Origin: Plantago ovata
Lineage: Eukaryota > Streptophyta > Magnoliopsida > Lamiales > Plantaginaceae
NCBI GenBank assembly: GCA_028274465.1
Contig: CM051456.1
Span: forward strand, 84,616,753-84,680,752
Length of the DNA stretch: 64,000 nucleotides
Reading direction: 5' to 3'
The position numbers were made by a program, and so were the translations under genes. Positions within the stretch are counted from its first letter, which is position 1. Each line of letters begins with the position of its first letter. The notes below the pieces were generated by a model that did not search any database, was not told the origin of the DNA, and worked only from the letters and a program-made list of their open reading frames with translations. Below, one piece after another: positions 1 to 10,956 of this stretch.

Positions 1-902
1 CGTCATCTACAAACAGATAAGGCCGCCGCCTACCCATCATGCATGAGCGGTCTACACGTAATGGATGCCACCTATCCATTCTAGTTCTAAACGCGGTCAA
101 GCACATAATGGGCGCCGCCTACCCATACATAATAATATGCGGTCCGAAAAATAAGAGGGCGCCGCCTACCCTCGCATGCATAGCGGTCGAACGGAAAGTA
201 AAATACGTGGTATTTAAACATGCATTGTCAAACAATAACATATCGAGCATACAAACAAATAGTAGCCTATGTGGATGCCAAATGACTTCATAATTTTATT
301 ATGAAAATTATAATCCCATACTTATAATGTCTATGAAAAATTGAAAATTTGGACTAGATTGAAAAATAAAAAATTCTATTGACCAGGTAGCAATTTTCGA
401 AAACCCGAAGGACTCAATTGTAAATTTCGAAACCTTGGAGGTGTTAAATTTAAAATTCAAAAGTAGAAAGACTTATTTGTAATAAACAATAAATTGATAA
501 ATCACAAATAATCCCCTTAACTTTATACTAATTAAATTTAACCCCTCTAGTTAACAATAATTACAATTAAATCATATTTATATTCCAAATATAAAATTCA
601 ATCCTCAAAATTTCCAAAATTCGATTTTGGGTCCAACCCGAAAAATATATATATATATATAATATACGGACACGGGACCGAGTCCCGTCCCCTAGCGTGC
701 CTACGGCCGCAGGCGGTAAATATATATATATAAAAATATTTTCTATTTTTTTTTTTTTTGAAAAAATATATATTCTAAATTTATATAAAAACAAAAGTTT
801 TAAAAATCGAATTAATCATAGAATCAATTGCATCCACATACACTACAAAATCACATAACATATACGTATATACGTAATCAATTAACCTGGCTTTGATACC
901 AC
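1..902 (-). mobile_element. Copia-M: 5' internal leader of a minus-strand Ty1/Copia element
   Basis: This is the reverse complement of the leader of Copia-P (46421-47430), so the element points left and most of it lies outside the window. The complement of a tRNA-iMet type primer site (minus-strand TGGTATCAAAGCC) lies at 888-900, next to the LTR end at 903. The rest is AT-rich, with a short GC-rich palindromic stretch (664-717) and, at 22-170, four diverged copies of a GC-rich repeat. No gag, protease or other coding sequence is seen. Short open frames here are not supported. Confidence 0.85.
22..170 (-). repeat. Copia leader repeats (GGTAGGCGGCGCC type), four diverged copies
   Basis: A core of about 15 bp (minus strand GGGTAGGCGGCGCCC and variants) recurs at about 22, 64, 110 and 157, at 42-48 bp spacing, each followed on the minus strand by a GACCGC-like box. 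The same array occurs in the leader of Copia-P at 47262-47413, so it is an inherited part of this Copia family. Confidence 0.75.
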
Positions 903-2345
903 TATAAGAAAATATGGTCAGAGTTACCCCTAGGGTACGGAGCGGAATTTCAAAAAATTTCTTAACATGCATGTTAATTGATCATGTATATAGCATATAT
1001 ATTAAACACGTTAATTAGAAGACTTACAATACTCCAAAAGCAAGCACAAGTACCAAGTCTTCGTAATAGTCCGGTGAATCTTCTCCTTCGTCGAAGTCGA
1101 AGATATCTGCAATACTTTGATTATCTGCAAGACAATAAAAGTTAGTTTCCAACTCCTTGAACCTCAACCTTGGTATCCACGGATGAACAGCTTATCGGAA
1201 AGAATGCTAAGATATTCTTTGTGTGGCCAAGAAGATGGGACGGCGTTTTTCCTCCAGTAGGGTGGCACGTGCGTCGCTTGGGAGAGGTAGGGGAGAGCTT
1301 TTATTTTCTCTAAGAAAACTGGTAGGCTAACTGTGTGTTAAAATCTCTCTAATAGTCTACTATATATAGTAGTCAATTGAAGCCTAAAGAATAATCAATT
1401 AGACTTCATAAAGGAATAAGAATCTAATTCTTATCGCACTAGGAAACCAATTCAAGTCTAGATTCATTACCAATCAAATTAAAACTCAATCAGGAAAATC
1501 TAACTTATCCCTTGACTTCTAATAGAGAAAGGAGTCGAACTCCTTCCCCTACTCCAGCTGCGGGCGCGCGCGTCCAAGGGAGGTTAGGTGGGTCCCGATT
1601 TTGGGACCCACTTATAATTCTAAGGCAATTCAAACTCCAAGTAGATTTTGCCTATGTGCATATATTAATAATCTTTAATATATGCACATAGAATACAATT
1701 AATCAGCCAATTGAATTAATAATTCCAAATCATTAATTGAGCCACAAATTATTATAATTAATTCCAAATCAATTATAATCCATCAATCACAATTATTCTA
1801 AATTAATTGTGATCCATCTTCAAAGATATTCGGATAAGCTGAATCACCACATAGTGTGACCCATAGGGCCTCATTGTATTAAGCAAGTCCTAGACTAGAC
1901 AAAATGGAATTCCTAGACGGTTCCATTTGCAATATTAATACATGAGGACGTTTGAGAGGTTTCTCAAAGCAAACCCTTTCGTTGTGAAGTCTGTTGCGCT
2001 CAACCGGCGATGGTAACATCCCTTCATCTGACTGACTCGAATGCATCTAGGATCGATGAAGTGTCTATCCCAATAATACATCCACGGGCGTCTTCAGTGA
2101 GTTGCATGGTGAATCCAATATCTATTATGGCTATCATAACAATATTGATACACTGGCCAGCGGTTTTACCAATCACAACTATGAACGATTATGAGCAGTT
2201 CTCTCCTGTGCTACACATGAGAGATGAATCCTTCACAGAATCACTTATCATCCCCATTTGTATGTAGCCATAATCCTGGATCGTGTCTTGGGTCAACTGC
2301 TTATTCAGAGATGACATCGACGGGTCCACCAAGGATATGGGACAA
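903..2345 (-). mobile_element. Copia-M 5' LTR, main part
   Basis: This is the reverse complement of the Copia-P LTR. It ends on the minus strand next to the primer site. It carries the LTR promoter (a minus-strand TATATATAG box near 1359-1375), a GTGGGTCCC/GGGACCCAC inverted repeat (1587-1611), AT-rich blocks built on ATTTGGAATTAATT, and the conserved acidic mini-ORF (1024-1155). Athila-1 interrupts the LTR at 2345/2346. Its other end is a short remnant at 10734-10814. Confidence 0.9.
1024..1155 (-). other. Conserved acidic mini-ORF in the Copia LTR (copy 1)
   Basis: On the minus strand a frame of about 44 codons without an ATG reads through LADNQSIADIFDFDEGED and PDYYEDL. The two Copia-P LTRs keep the same frame with mostly synonymous or conservative differences. 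A TTGTCTTGCAG stretch resembling a 3' splice site lies within the frame, just before the acidic part. It may be an exon-like piece or a leader peptide. No function is assigned. Confidence 0.45.
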
Positions 2346-2705
2346 TGATGAATGTGTATTTTACACTTTCATTCGAGTCTTTTTCACCTATTTTAGCTAT
2401 CCTCTACGTTAATTTAGCTATATTTTAGTGCATTTTATTAGAATAGTGTCACGTTTCCCTTTAGTCTTTATTTTACAGGTTTTGGTTGAAAAACGAGGAT
2501 TTCCGGGTAAATCTATTGAAGTAGACAAGGAATTGGTGTTCCAGAAGCCTATTTAGAGTATCTGAAATATTCCGGATAGAATTTGAAGTCTAGGGGTCGA
2601 ATCTGGAGGTTAGAAGGCCACTAGAAGTCAGAAACCGAGTCCGAAAAGGGGAAGAAATCCAAAAACGCATCGAAACCGCGTTCCGGGCCGAAAAATACTC
2701 CCGGG

Positions 2706-2782
2706 CCAATTGCCCGGGATGTGGGGCGAATCGCCCCACACCAGGCGAGTCGCCCGGTGTGTGGGGACCTTCGCCCCACACA
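2706..2782. repeat. Palindrome cluster, Athila-1 LTR promoter
   Basis: There are several overlapping copies and variants of GGGGCGAATCGCCCC, separated by CACACC-type spacers, 10-90 bp upstream of the TATA box. Other Athila LTRs have the cluster at the same place with different copy numbers. Confidence 0.8.
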
Positions 2783-2792
2783 AATTCGTAGC

Positions 2793-2802
2793 CTATATAT
2801 AG
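2793..2802 (+). promoter_or_regulatory. TATA box of Athila-1 LTR
   Basis: CTATATATAG is followed by GTTGCTCAG and a pyrimidine-rich stretch. The same block occurs in every Athila LTR here, for example at 11402, 20090, 50313 and 57361, and is the likely core promoter of the U3 region. Confidence 0.65.
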
Positions 2803-3603
2803 TTGCTCAGTTTTTCTCCGTTTTTCATACTTTTCCAGACCTTTTCTCTCACCTTTCTCTGTAGTTTTAGGTAGGAACTTCCCAGAGCCTGTTCTGGGGG
2901 TTCATAGCTTAGGAGATACTTTTTCATAGCAGTTTGGAGCTTGTAAGATCGCGATTCTTCGGAGACTGACAACCTTCGGTAACATTGTATCTTACAGTTT
3001 TTCTACTTATTTTTATATATCTTTCAACATGTTTTCTTCTATGATTTCTGTTGATTGCATGACAACTATGAGTAGCTAAACTTCTCGTTGGTGATAGTAT
3101 GTGAATTCTTAGCGAAGGGTTAATAATTATGCTAATGGCTATATCGCGCATTATACTCCGTGTTATTGCTTTATTTCTTTGATCTATCTAAATCTCTATC
3201 TTCGTATTGTTGATTAATTATTGCACACAATTGGACAATTCATTGGTCTTCGACCTATCTAAATCTTTATCTTCGTAGTGTTTGATAATTACACCTGGAC
3301 AATTCATTGATCAAAGATCTCCATGCAAAACCGAGGAATTTACGCATGATTATTAACCCGTTATGCTTTGAAGGACCATACTATCACCAATCTCCATTAT
3401 ATGTTAAGAAAAACCTTTGCTAAACCGTCTACTGTTTTATATTCTAAATTAAATTAGATAAAGCTAGTTATAGTCCTTAGAGATCGACACTCGAGGTTAT
3501 TCTACTGCTACACTACGGTTTTCGTTGTAGTTGTGAATTGCCTTTGGCTAAATAACAAATTTATTTGATTAATCGAGTCTGACAAATTCGTGCATCATCA
3601 AAT

Positions 3604-3621
3604 TGGCGCCGTTGCCGGGGA
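3604..3621 (+). promoter_or_regulatory. Primer binding site, tRNA-Asp type
   Basis: TGGCGCCGTTGCCGGGGA lies 3 nt after the LTR. It is complementary to the 3' end of plant tRNA-Asp, as is known for Athila elements. The same site occurs at 13889, 51184 and, on the minus strand, before the LTR at 41516. Confidence 0.85.
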
Positions 3622-3826
3622 CTATACTCCTTTTTTCTGTTTAATTTGTTTATATTTTCAGCATTCAATTCCTAGTTCTAGTAGTTCTAGTTTTCCTTTT
3701 TAATCTCTCTCTAATACTCCTTTCCTAGTCTTAGTAGTATTTGATTTCTAGAAATTTTCTCGATTTTCGAAATTTCTAACGAGGCTAATTTTCAGTTTTG
3801 AGTTGCTCCTGTTCCAGATTTCCAAG

Positions 3827-4750
3827 TATGACGACCTTAAAAGCTCGCTTGACACCTACGTTCTCGCAAGTCAAGAGAGGGTCAGCTATATACTTGGAAG
3901 AAGAGTTATCAGGATATGAGGTAACAAGTTCTATAGTGAGAAGGATTCCGAGGTTCGAAGATGGAGTGGGGATGAATCCGTTAAGCTTCATCAGGTCCTA
4001 TGAGGAACAAAAATAGCAAAATTTCCAGCAAAGGGGTTCACTGAGGACCAATTATGCAGGAAATTATTTTCTTTTGCTCTGGGATATGAACCGAGGATTT
4101 GGATAGCAAGGTTAGCACCAGGATCACTGAAGACCTGGACCCAAGTAGTAGAGGAGTTCTTGGCACATTTCATGCCTTACCATGAGACGATTACACTGCG
4201 GAATCGGATCGAACACTTCAAGCAAGGAGAATACGAGCGGTTCTGTGACACCTATGAACGTTTTGAGCTGTATAAATGTGAGTGCCCCCACCACCGTTTC
4301 GACGACGGGGAGCGGATTTGGTTTTTTGATGGTGGACTACGTGATGAAGTTAGGCTTCAAGTGGATGGGATGTGTGGAGGTTTAGAAGAATGTACAGTTG
4401 AAGAGGCAGAGAAGGTCTTTCAAACGTACGCCAATGGATCCGCACAATCCGAGAAGATAATGTCGAATGAAGTCACCAACATATATTCAAATCAAGGCGA
4501 AACTGACGAGTTATGCGATGGATATTCTGATGACGAAGACATCAGTGAGGATGAGGAACTTGCGTTTTACGAAGGGATTAAAGCCATTGAGAGTGTTTTC
4601 GAGATAGCACACGCAGGGCAAGTTGAGAACAATCTTCTCATCGAGAAGGCTTTTGAAGCGGTCGAAGTAACTGAGCAACTTATCAAGGAGCTTAGCCTAT
4701 TGAAGTGCGAAAGGTGCGGTAAAGCAGTCGAGGACACCCCCTGGAAGTAG
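3827..4750 (+). pseudogene. Athila-1 gag
   Basis: The coding region for the capsid precursor starts near the ATG at 3827, downstream of the primer site. The middle part reads like a Gypsy gag (FKQGEYERFCDTYERF, then KCECPHHRF). The end carries a CERCGK motif. The sequence is clearly different from the gag of Athila-2, -3 and -4 although the LTRs are related, so gag has been exchanged or has diverged faster than the LTRs. It is broken. Confidence 0.75.
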
Positions 4751-5960
4751 TGAGCAAACCACCCGAGGTAGGGGGCGAATCGCCCCCCAACTCCAGGGAA
4801 TCGGACGACCCCAGTTCCCCCAATGTGAGACCTGAAACTGATCCCGAGCCACTTCCAGCTGTTACTACCAAGGAGAATGAGTGCGAAGAGGTGAATCTAC
4901 TACTCTGTGGAGGCAAGATGACCAAAATTTCTAACTTCGTGCGTCCTAAACAGGTTGAACCTACTGGGATCGAAAATACAGGACCAAGCACAGAACAAGA
5001 GGTTAGCGAAATTTCCAAAGAACCTCAAGATGTTCCGGGAAGGAATGATGAACCAAGACCATCTGTGGTAGACATAGGTGATGACGAAGTCGAGGTAGGA
5101 TTTAGTACGCCAGGGGAAGTTCACAAATTTTCCAATCCTTATGTGCCTCCGAAGCCACATGTACCATTCCCAAGTCGGATCAAGCCAGCCAAGAAGGATA
5201 TTCAAGACTCACCCCTATTCCAACGCCTGTCAAAAGTGGAAGTCAATGTGCCTCTCTTGGAGTTAATCCAAAACATTCCAGCTTATACGAAATTCTTTCG
5301 TGAGATCAAGAGCAAAAGGGTTACTTCAGGAAAGGAAGTGAATGGGGTTGAAACGGTCAACTCAATTGCTGGATTGCCCGTGAAGAAAAAGGTTCCTGGA
5401 AGTTTCATCATCGACATCGCTTTAGGGAATGGACGAACTACGAAGGCAATGCTTGACTTAGGAGCTAGCATTAACTTAATGCCCTATTAGGTGTAGAAGG
5501 CCCTGGAACTCGGAGAATTGACAACAACTGATATGGTCATCCAAATGGCGGACCAAAGTGTGAAGAGGCCGGTCGGGATAATAGAAGACATCCTTGTGAA
5601 GGTGGACAAATTGATAATCCCAGCTGATTTTGTAGTAATGAAGTCCGCAGACGAGGGAAAGAGCCATATCCGTGAGCACGTAGTACTACTTGGGAGACCA
5701 TTCATGGCAACTACCAACACATGCCTTGAACTTAAGGGCAAGAAAATAACCATGGAGGTAATGGGCGAGAAGATTGAGTTGGTAGGGTGTAGCATCGAGG
5801 ATAAGGAAGTCGCAGAGGAGTTAAAATTTGTCGATTGCTATGAGTCCGTGATTCCCGAATTTCATCATTGCCATGGTAATCGTGAACCACTTGAGGAGGC
5901 ACTGACAATGCAAACTGAGACGTGCTACATGACCGAAGAAGCAAGGGAACTAGTTGAAAT
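4751..5960 (+). pseudogene. Athila-1 gag-pol linker and aspartic protease
   Basis: An acidic, proline-rich linker (about 4751-5100) is followed by a conserved stretch before the protease, with the catalytic-site block LDLGASINLMPY near 5454-5489 and a flap and C-terminal part ending LLGRPFMATTNT near 5688-5720. A retropepsin would process the gag-pol precursor. At 4770-4789 the coding sequence contains the GGGGGCGAATCGCCCCCC palindrome also found in the LTRs. It is broken. Confidence 0.75.
4769..4790. repeat. GGGGCGAATCGCCCC palindrome inside coding sequence
   Basis: GGGGGCGAATCGCCCCCC sits in the linker after gag of Athila-1. It is the same palindrome as in the LTR promoter clusters and in the region after gag-protease of the non-autonomous copies. 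Confidence 0.7.
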
Positions 5961-7130
5961 AATGGATAGCACCCCAGAAATTCCCGCAGGAGAGGAGGTA
6001 CTTGAACCTTTAGATGAAGAAGATGAAGAAAGTAGATTTCCTGAAGAACCTAGCTTAGAATTGAAACCGCTTCCTGCGCACCTCAAGTATGTGTACTTAG
6101 GAGAAAATCAGAAGAAGCCTGTAATTGTCTCCTCACATCTCTCCGACAATGAAGAAAGTAAGCTGATTGAAGTATTGAAGGAAAATTCTGCAGCTATAGG
6201 ATGGGGGATCAGTGATATCAAAGGAATTAGCCCTACACGGTGCGTGCACAACATCACTCTAGAGCAAGATGCCAAACCCGTTAGGCAACCTCAGCGAAGG
6301 ATAAATCCAGCCATGCAAGAGGTGGTAAAGAAAGAAGTGATCAAGTTGCTAGATGTTGATATGATTTACCCCATTCCTGATAGTCGATGGGTGAGCCCGG
6401 TACATGTAGTTCCTAAGAAATCAGGAGTCACGGTGGAAGAGAATGAGAAGGGAGAATTGGTACCGGTTAGGAAGACCACTGGATGGCGGATGTGCATTGA
6501 CTATAGAAGATTAAATGCCGCCACTAAGAAAGACCACTTCCCTTTACCATTTATAGATGACATGCTAAATCGCCTTGCGGGGCGGTTTATTGTTTTCTTG
6601 ATGGTTTATCAGGTTTCTACCAGATTCCGATTGCACCGGAGGATCAGGAGAAGACGACATTCACTTGCCCATTCGGAACATTTGCCTATAGGAGGATGCC
6701 ATTTGGACTATGCAACGCTCCCGCCACTTTTCAAAGGTGCATGCTTTCTATTTTCTCTGACATGGTAACTAAATTTGTTGAAGTTTTCATGGATGATTTT
6801 TCTCTTTTTGGTGATTCGTTTGATGAATGCTTGCAAAGATTAGATCTTGTTTTGAAAAGGTGCATTGAATGCAACTTGACCTTAAGCTGGGAGAAGAGTC
6901 ATTATATGGTTAGAGAAGGCATTGTTCTAGGACATGTAGTTTCTGAAAGAGGTATTGAGGTGGACAAAGCTAAGATCGAAATCATTGAAAAACTTCCCCC
7001 ACCTACTTGTGTGAAAGAATTGCAATCTTTTCTTGGCCATGTAGTTTTTCATAGGAGGTTTATTAAAGACTTTTTGAAAATTGCTAAACCTTTAAGTAGC
7101 TTGCTTGCGAAAGATGTGGTTTTCCATTTC
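5961..7130 (+). pseudogene. Athila-1 reverse transcriptase
   Basis: The RT region of Ty3/Gypsy type includes a thumb-proximal acidic lead-in, the block TRCVHNITLEQDAKPVRQPQ (about 6235), VSPVHVVPKK (about 6391), WRMCIDYRRLNAATKKDHFPLP (about 6484) and the catalytic FMDD in [12 protein letters not shown] (about 6783-6820). FMDD in place of YxDD is normal for Athila relatives. It would copy the element RNA in virus-like particles. It is broken. Confidence 0.88.
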
Positions 7131-7620
7131 TCTAATGAATGCTTAGTTGCTTTTAATACCCTTAAGGAAAAGCTTGTTTCTGCTCCCATTGTTGTGCCGC
7201 CTGACTGGAATCTTCCTTTTGAGATTATGTGTGATGCTTCGAATTTTGCTATGGGTGATGTTTTATGCCAAAAAGTTGATAAGCAGTATCGTGTGATTTA
7301 TTATGTTAGTAAGACTCTAGACTCTGCGCAAGTTAATTATAAAACTACTGAAAAGGAATTTTTAGCTGTTGTCTTTGCTTTACAAAAGTTTAGGTCTTAT
7401 TTAATTGGCCATCCTGTGAATGGCCATACTGATCATGCTGCTTTGAGACATTTGATAGTTAAGCAAGATTCTAAGCCTAGATTAATCCGTTGGGTCCTTT
7501 TGCTGCAAGACTTTGATTTGACCATAGTGGATAGAGCTGGTACGGAGAATTTAGTAGCAGATCATTTATCTAGAATACCTAATATCCCTGTTGATTCGAT
7601 TCCCATCAATGAGGACCTGC
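7131..7620 (+). pseudogene. Athila-1 RNase H
   Basis: The RNase H domain follows RT in frame. It has the usual Gypsy blocks [47 protein letters not shown] and a closing [10 protein letters not shown]. It would remove the RNA strand during reverse transcription. Confidence 0.85.
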
Positions 7621-8957
7621 CTGATGAGCACTTAATGAAGGCTAATGAAGAGCCATGGTATGCAGATATTGTAAACTATTTGGCTATGAATGTTTGCCCC
7701 ACTAACTTTTCAGCCTCAAACAAGAGAGCTCTTGCCAAGCGTTGTAGGACTTACATATGGGATGATCCGCATCTATTCAAGGAAGGAGCTAATGGGATTC
7801 TAAGGAGATGCGTGCCACAAGAAGAGCAACAAAGTGTGCTGAGCCATTGCCATGAACTTAATTGTGGGGTTCACTATAGTGGGTTGAAAACAGCTCTCAA
7901 GGTGCTGCAAGAAGGATTTTTCTGGCCAACAATATACAAAGATGCTCGAAGTTTTGTGAAGAATTGTGACCCATGTCAACGAGGTGGTAGTATTGGCAAG
8001 AAAGATGAAATGCCCCTTCAAGGGAATCTAGTGGTAGAACCTTTCGATGTATGGGGCATTGATTTCATGGGACCATTTCCATCAAGTGGAGGCTATGTAT
8101 ACATTCTTGTTGCAGTGGACTATGTGACTAAATGGGTGGAGGCAATTCCTACAAAAACAAATGACGGCGCAGTGGTTATGAAGTTCTTGAAGGAGGTAAT
8201 ATTCTCTAGATTTTGGTGCCCTAGGACAATCATCAGTGATGGAGGGTCACACTTCGTCAATAGAACGTTTGCCTCCCTTCTTAAGAGATTCAGCGTCCAC
8301 CATAGTGTCGCTACACCATATCACCCACAGACATCGGGACAAGTCGAAGTCAGCAACCGTCAAATTAAGAAGATCTTGGAGCGAGTAGTGAAGCCTAGTA
8401 GGAAGGATTGGGCAGGAAAATTGAATGATGCACTTTGGGCATACAGGACTAGCTACAAGACGGTAATCGGGACCACTCCGTACAGACTTGTGTATGGGAA
8501 AGCATGTCATCTTCCCGTAGAACTGGAACACAAGGCATATTGGGCTATAAAGGCACTCAATCTTGATATGGGAAAAGCTGGCGAGAAACGATTGTTGCAA
8601 CTAGATGAGCTTGATGAATTACGACTAGGTGCTTATGAAAATGCCAAGATCTACAAGGAACGTACTAAGAAGTATCATGATCGTGGTATAGTACGTAAGG
8701 AATTGATTCCTGGACAAAAAGCTTTGGTATTTAATTCTCTCCTTCGACTATTTCCTGGAAAGCTCCGTACTCGTTGGGATGGACCGTACGAAATTATCGA
8801 AGTTGCTCCCCATGGAGCCGTAAAACTCTTTGATCCAAAGACGAGCAATACCTTCAAGGTGAATGGCCAGCGAGTGAAGCCATACTTCGAGATATCTAGT
8901 GATCAAAGGGAGGTTGATCACCTTGAGCTTACCCTTACCGCCTCCATTAAAGGTTAG
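7621..8957 (+). pseudogene. Athila-1 integrase
   Basis: An N-terminal H2C2 zinc-binding part is followed by the DDE core: [12 protein letters not shown] (about 8048), [12 protein letters not shown] (about 8230) and the glutamate in [13 protein letters not shown] (about 8335). The C-terminal domain ([18 protein letters not shown]) leads to the stop at 8955-8957. The VEVSNR form is characteristic of Athila. Confidence 0.88.
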
Positions 8958-9534
8958 TGTGTTTTGTTGTTTTGTTTTCTCACGAGTTTGATTGAGTATT
9001 TTAGGTCACTTATACAAGCATTAGCTCTCACCTTGAATCCACTTTCGACGTTCGGGACGACCGACGACGTTCAGGTTTGGGGAGGGAGGTTATCGCTGGT
9101 TATCTCTATACTTATCTTGCTTATGATAACTCGTGAAATTTTTTGCATTTGCACGTTTACTGCTTTACTAGGATAGTCTTGCATGTTTTATATGGAGTTT
9201 TGCCGAATTTTTTGAACTTTTTTATTGGGAAGATTAACTAACTATGCCATTAATCATATGCTTCATCTCTATGAATTTGTTTGAGGTTTTTCTCGCTTGG
9301 CTTGTCACATTTATGTATTGCACTTAGTTAAGCTTGGTAGTCTCGACATCACTTAGTGGTGTTTTCTCTACTGCGGTTCATGAAGGCCTTTATAATAGGA
9401 TGATGCATGTTAGGATCTTATGGTTGTGTTCCCGAGTAATTATGTACCTAAGAGGCAACAAGTCTTCACCATGCTTTGAGATTGCTAAATGCCTAGGAAG
9501 GAGGTAGTGTGAGGTTGTGTGATCCTTTATTTGC

Positions 9535-9671
9535 AACCTATTCTTTCGAATAGGTTTGGAGAGGGGGTTACACTATCATTAGATTTGTTTTTCGTTTTCC
9601 ATTTCCGTGTTGTGAGTTTATTTTTCCTTTCACGTAAATTTTGTACTCCAACCTATTCTTTCGAATAGGTT
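9535..9671 (+). other. Twin stem-loops, Athila-1 3' region
   Basis: AACCTATTC-TTTC-GAATAGGTT occurs at 9535-9556 and again at 9650-9671, giving a 9-bp perfect stem and a 4-nt loop. Each is followed by a G-rich PPT-like run. The other Athila copies keep the stem while the loop varies, which suggests a function in the RNA. Confidence 0.65.
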
Positions 9672-9726
9672 TGGGGAAGTCGCTGTGAGTCATTTTTGTT
9701 TCTCTTTTCGTTGTGCTACTGCTGGC

Positions 9727-9866
9727 TAAAAAAATCAAAAAAAAAAGAAAGAAAAATTCCAGGAAAAAAGAAAAAAAAAAAGAAAAAAGAAACTGGAAAG
9801 AAAAAAAGAAAAAAAAAAGGAAAAGACCCCAAAAAGCAAAGAAGGGTCCAAAAAAAGGAAAGCCAA
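9727..9866 (+). repeat. A/G-only tract, Athila-1
   Basis: About 140 bp are nearly pure purine (A runs broken by G, AAAGAAAG and GGAAAG units). It recurs in the three non-autonomous copies at the same place with different lengths. Confidence 0.8.
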
Positions 9867-10474
9867 ATAGCAGTTTAGCAAAGTGTTGTGTCTCATTTTC
9901 CAATTCTTGTAATGTTCGTAATCGTGTTGTAATTTTCTATTTTTATCTTTTGTTTTTGAGTGTCATCTCTTCTAGACCACCCTCGTCCTGCCATTCAGGA
10001 AATGGTGAATAGCTTAAGACTTTGCTTAAGAGATGGGTAGAATAGGGGAGTGTTATCTTTTATAGGGAACCCTCCTTCGTTTGATGAGAGCCAGTACTGG
10101 TTCGACCTCTTTGAGGAAAAGTCTTAACTTTGTGAACAACAGTAAGTCCTCAGTTTCATAGGCACGGGACAACCATTCGTATCTTAACATGTTTCATTGC
10201 GTCGTCAGTGACTAGGTCCAGGTAGAGAATGTTACGAGAGACTATCTTGTCTTAACATAAGTGCTTATGTGGATGTGTATGAGTCAATCGAGGCATTCTT
10301 CAACCTATATTAATGTTTTGATTTATATGGTTTTTGTTCATATGTTTTTTAATAGATTCAGTAGATTAGTTCATTTTATTTGGCATGAGACTCCATTTTG
10401 TGTGTTGCATTGTTTTTTGTATTAGAGTCTAGCTTAGTTGGTTGAGGACAAGCAAAGGTTCGGTTTGGGGAGTT

Positions 10475-10733
10475 TGATGAATGTGTATTTTACATTTTCA
10501 TTCGAGTCTTTTTCACCTATTTTAGCTATCCTCTATGTGAATTTAGCTATATTTTAGTGCATTTTATTAGAATAGTGTCACGTTTCCCTTTAGTCTTTAT
10601 TTTACAGGTTTTGGTTGAAAAACGAGGATTTTAGGGCAAATATATTGAAGTAGACAAGAAATTGGTGTTCCAGAAGTCTATTTGGAGTATCTGAAAGATT
10701 CCGGATAGGATTTGAAGTCTAGACAAATTCGTG
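10475..10733 (+). repeat. Athila-1 3' LTR remnant
   Basis: The PPT GGTTTGGGGAGTT is followed by the LTR start TGATGAATG. Only a small part of the LTR is present, much shorter than the 1.25 kb 5' LTR. It abuts the remaining start of the Copia-M LTR. Confidence 0.85.
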
Positions 10734-10814
10734 CCTGTGTAATAGTACATATATGCCCTTAATAAGGGCTGCATGCCCTTAATAAAGACTGTCTCTAGGA
10801 CATATACACTACCA
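10734..10814 (-). mobile_element. Copia-M LTR start remnant
   Basis: This is the reverse complement of the first 75-80 bases of the Copia LTR (minus strand TGGTAGTGTATATGTCC, then AAGGGC..GCCCTT). It marks the right-hand boundary of Copia-M in Athila-A. The target duplication partner lies outside the window. Confidence 0.85.
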
Positions 10815-10956
10815 CTTTGTTCATGAGTTTTTGATAGATTCAATAGATTAGTTCATTTCATTTGGCATGAGACTACATTTTGTGTGTTGCATTGGTTTTT
10901 GCATTAGAGTCTAGCTTGGTTGCTTGAGGACAAGCAAAGGTTCGATTTGGGGAGTT
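10815..10956 (+). mobile_element. Athila-A: end of the 3' non-coding region
   Basis: It matches the last 140 bp before the 3' LTR in the other Athila copies (TTTTTGATAGATTCA..., GAGGACAAGCAAAGGTTCG, PPT TTTGGGGAGTT). This is all that is visible of the internal part of the element that took in Copia-M. Confidence 0.85.

Larger units (their letters stand above)
2346..3600 (+). repeat. Athila-1 5' LTR
   Basis: It starts TGATGAATG and ends with a close variant of the group's TTCATCA end. Other copies have TGATGAA/TTCATCA as a perfect 7-bp inverted terminal repeat, longer than the usual TG..CA. A promoter TATA box (CTATATATAG) lies at 2793-2802, directly after a cluster of GGGGCGAATCGCCCC-type palindromes (2706-2782). 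The LTR has 75-90% visible similarity to the other Athila LTRs here (impression by eye). Confidence 0.95.
8958..10474 (+). mobile_element. Athila-1 3' non-coding region
   Basis: No ORF can be supported. It holds two copies of a stem-loop (9535-9556 and 9650-9671), several PPT-like GGTTTGGGGAG motifs (about 9055, 9551, 9667 and 10463), a purine-only A/G tract (9727-9866) and a block ending GAGGACAAGCAAAGGTTCGG just before the 3' PPT. The whole arrangement is kept in Athila-2, -3 and -4. Lysine-rich reading frames across the purine tract are composition artefacts. Confidence 0.8.
2346..10733 (+). mobile_element. Athila-1: pol-bearing Athila-type Ty3/Gypsy element inside Copia-M
   Basis: The order is 5' LTR, tRNA-Asp-type primer site, gag, protease, reverse transcriptase, RNase H, integrase, a 1.5 kb non-coding 3' region and a short 3' LTR remnant. 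The domain order RT-RH-IN is that of Ty3/Gypsy; FMDD in the RT and VEVSNR in the integrase are typical of Athila. It is broken, with several breaks spread over the coding region and a much reduced 3' LTR. No env-like ORF is seen after pol. It is the only Athila copy here with polymerase and integrase, so it represents the autonomous type for this group. Confidence 0.93.

Noticed and set aside
3604-3621. tRNA-like sequences at the primer sites
   Set aside because: These are only the 12-18 nt complementary to tRNA 3' ends; no cloverleaf is present.
9713-10012. Lysine-rich and phenylalanine-rich frames across the purine tracts (also 18841, 34564, 56173)
   Set aside because: They are by-products of A/G-only sequence; frames shift with tract length between copies.
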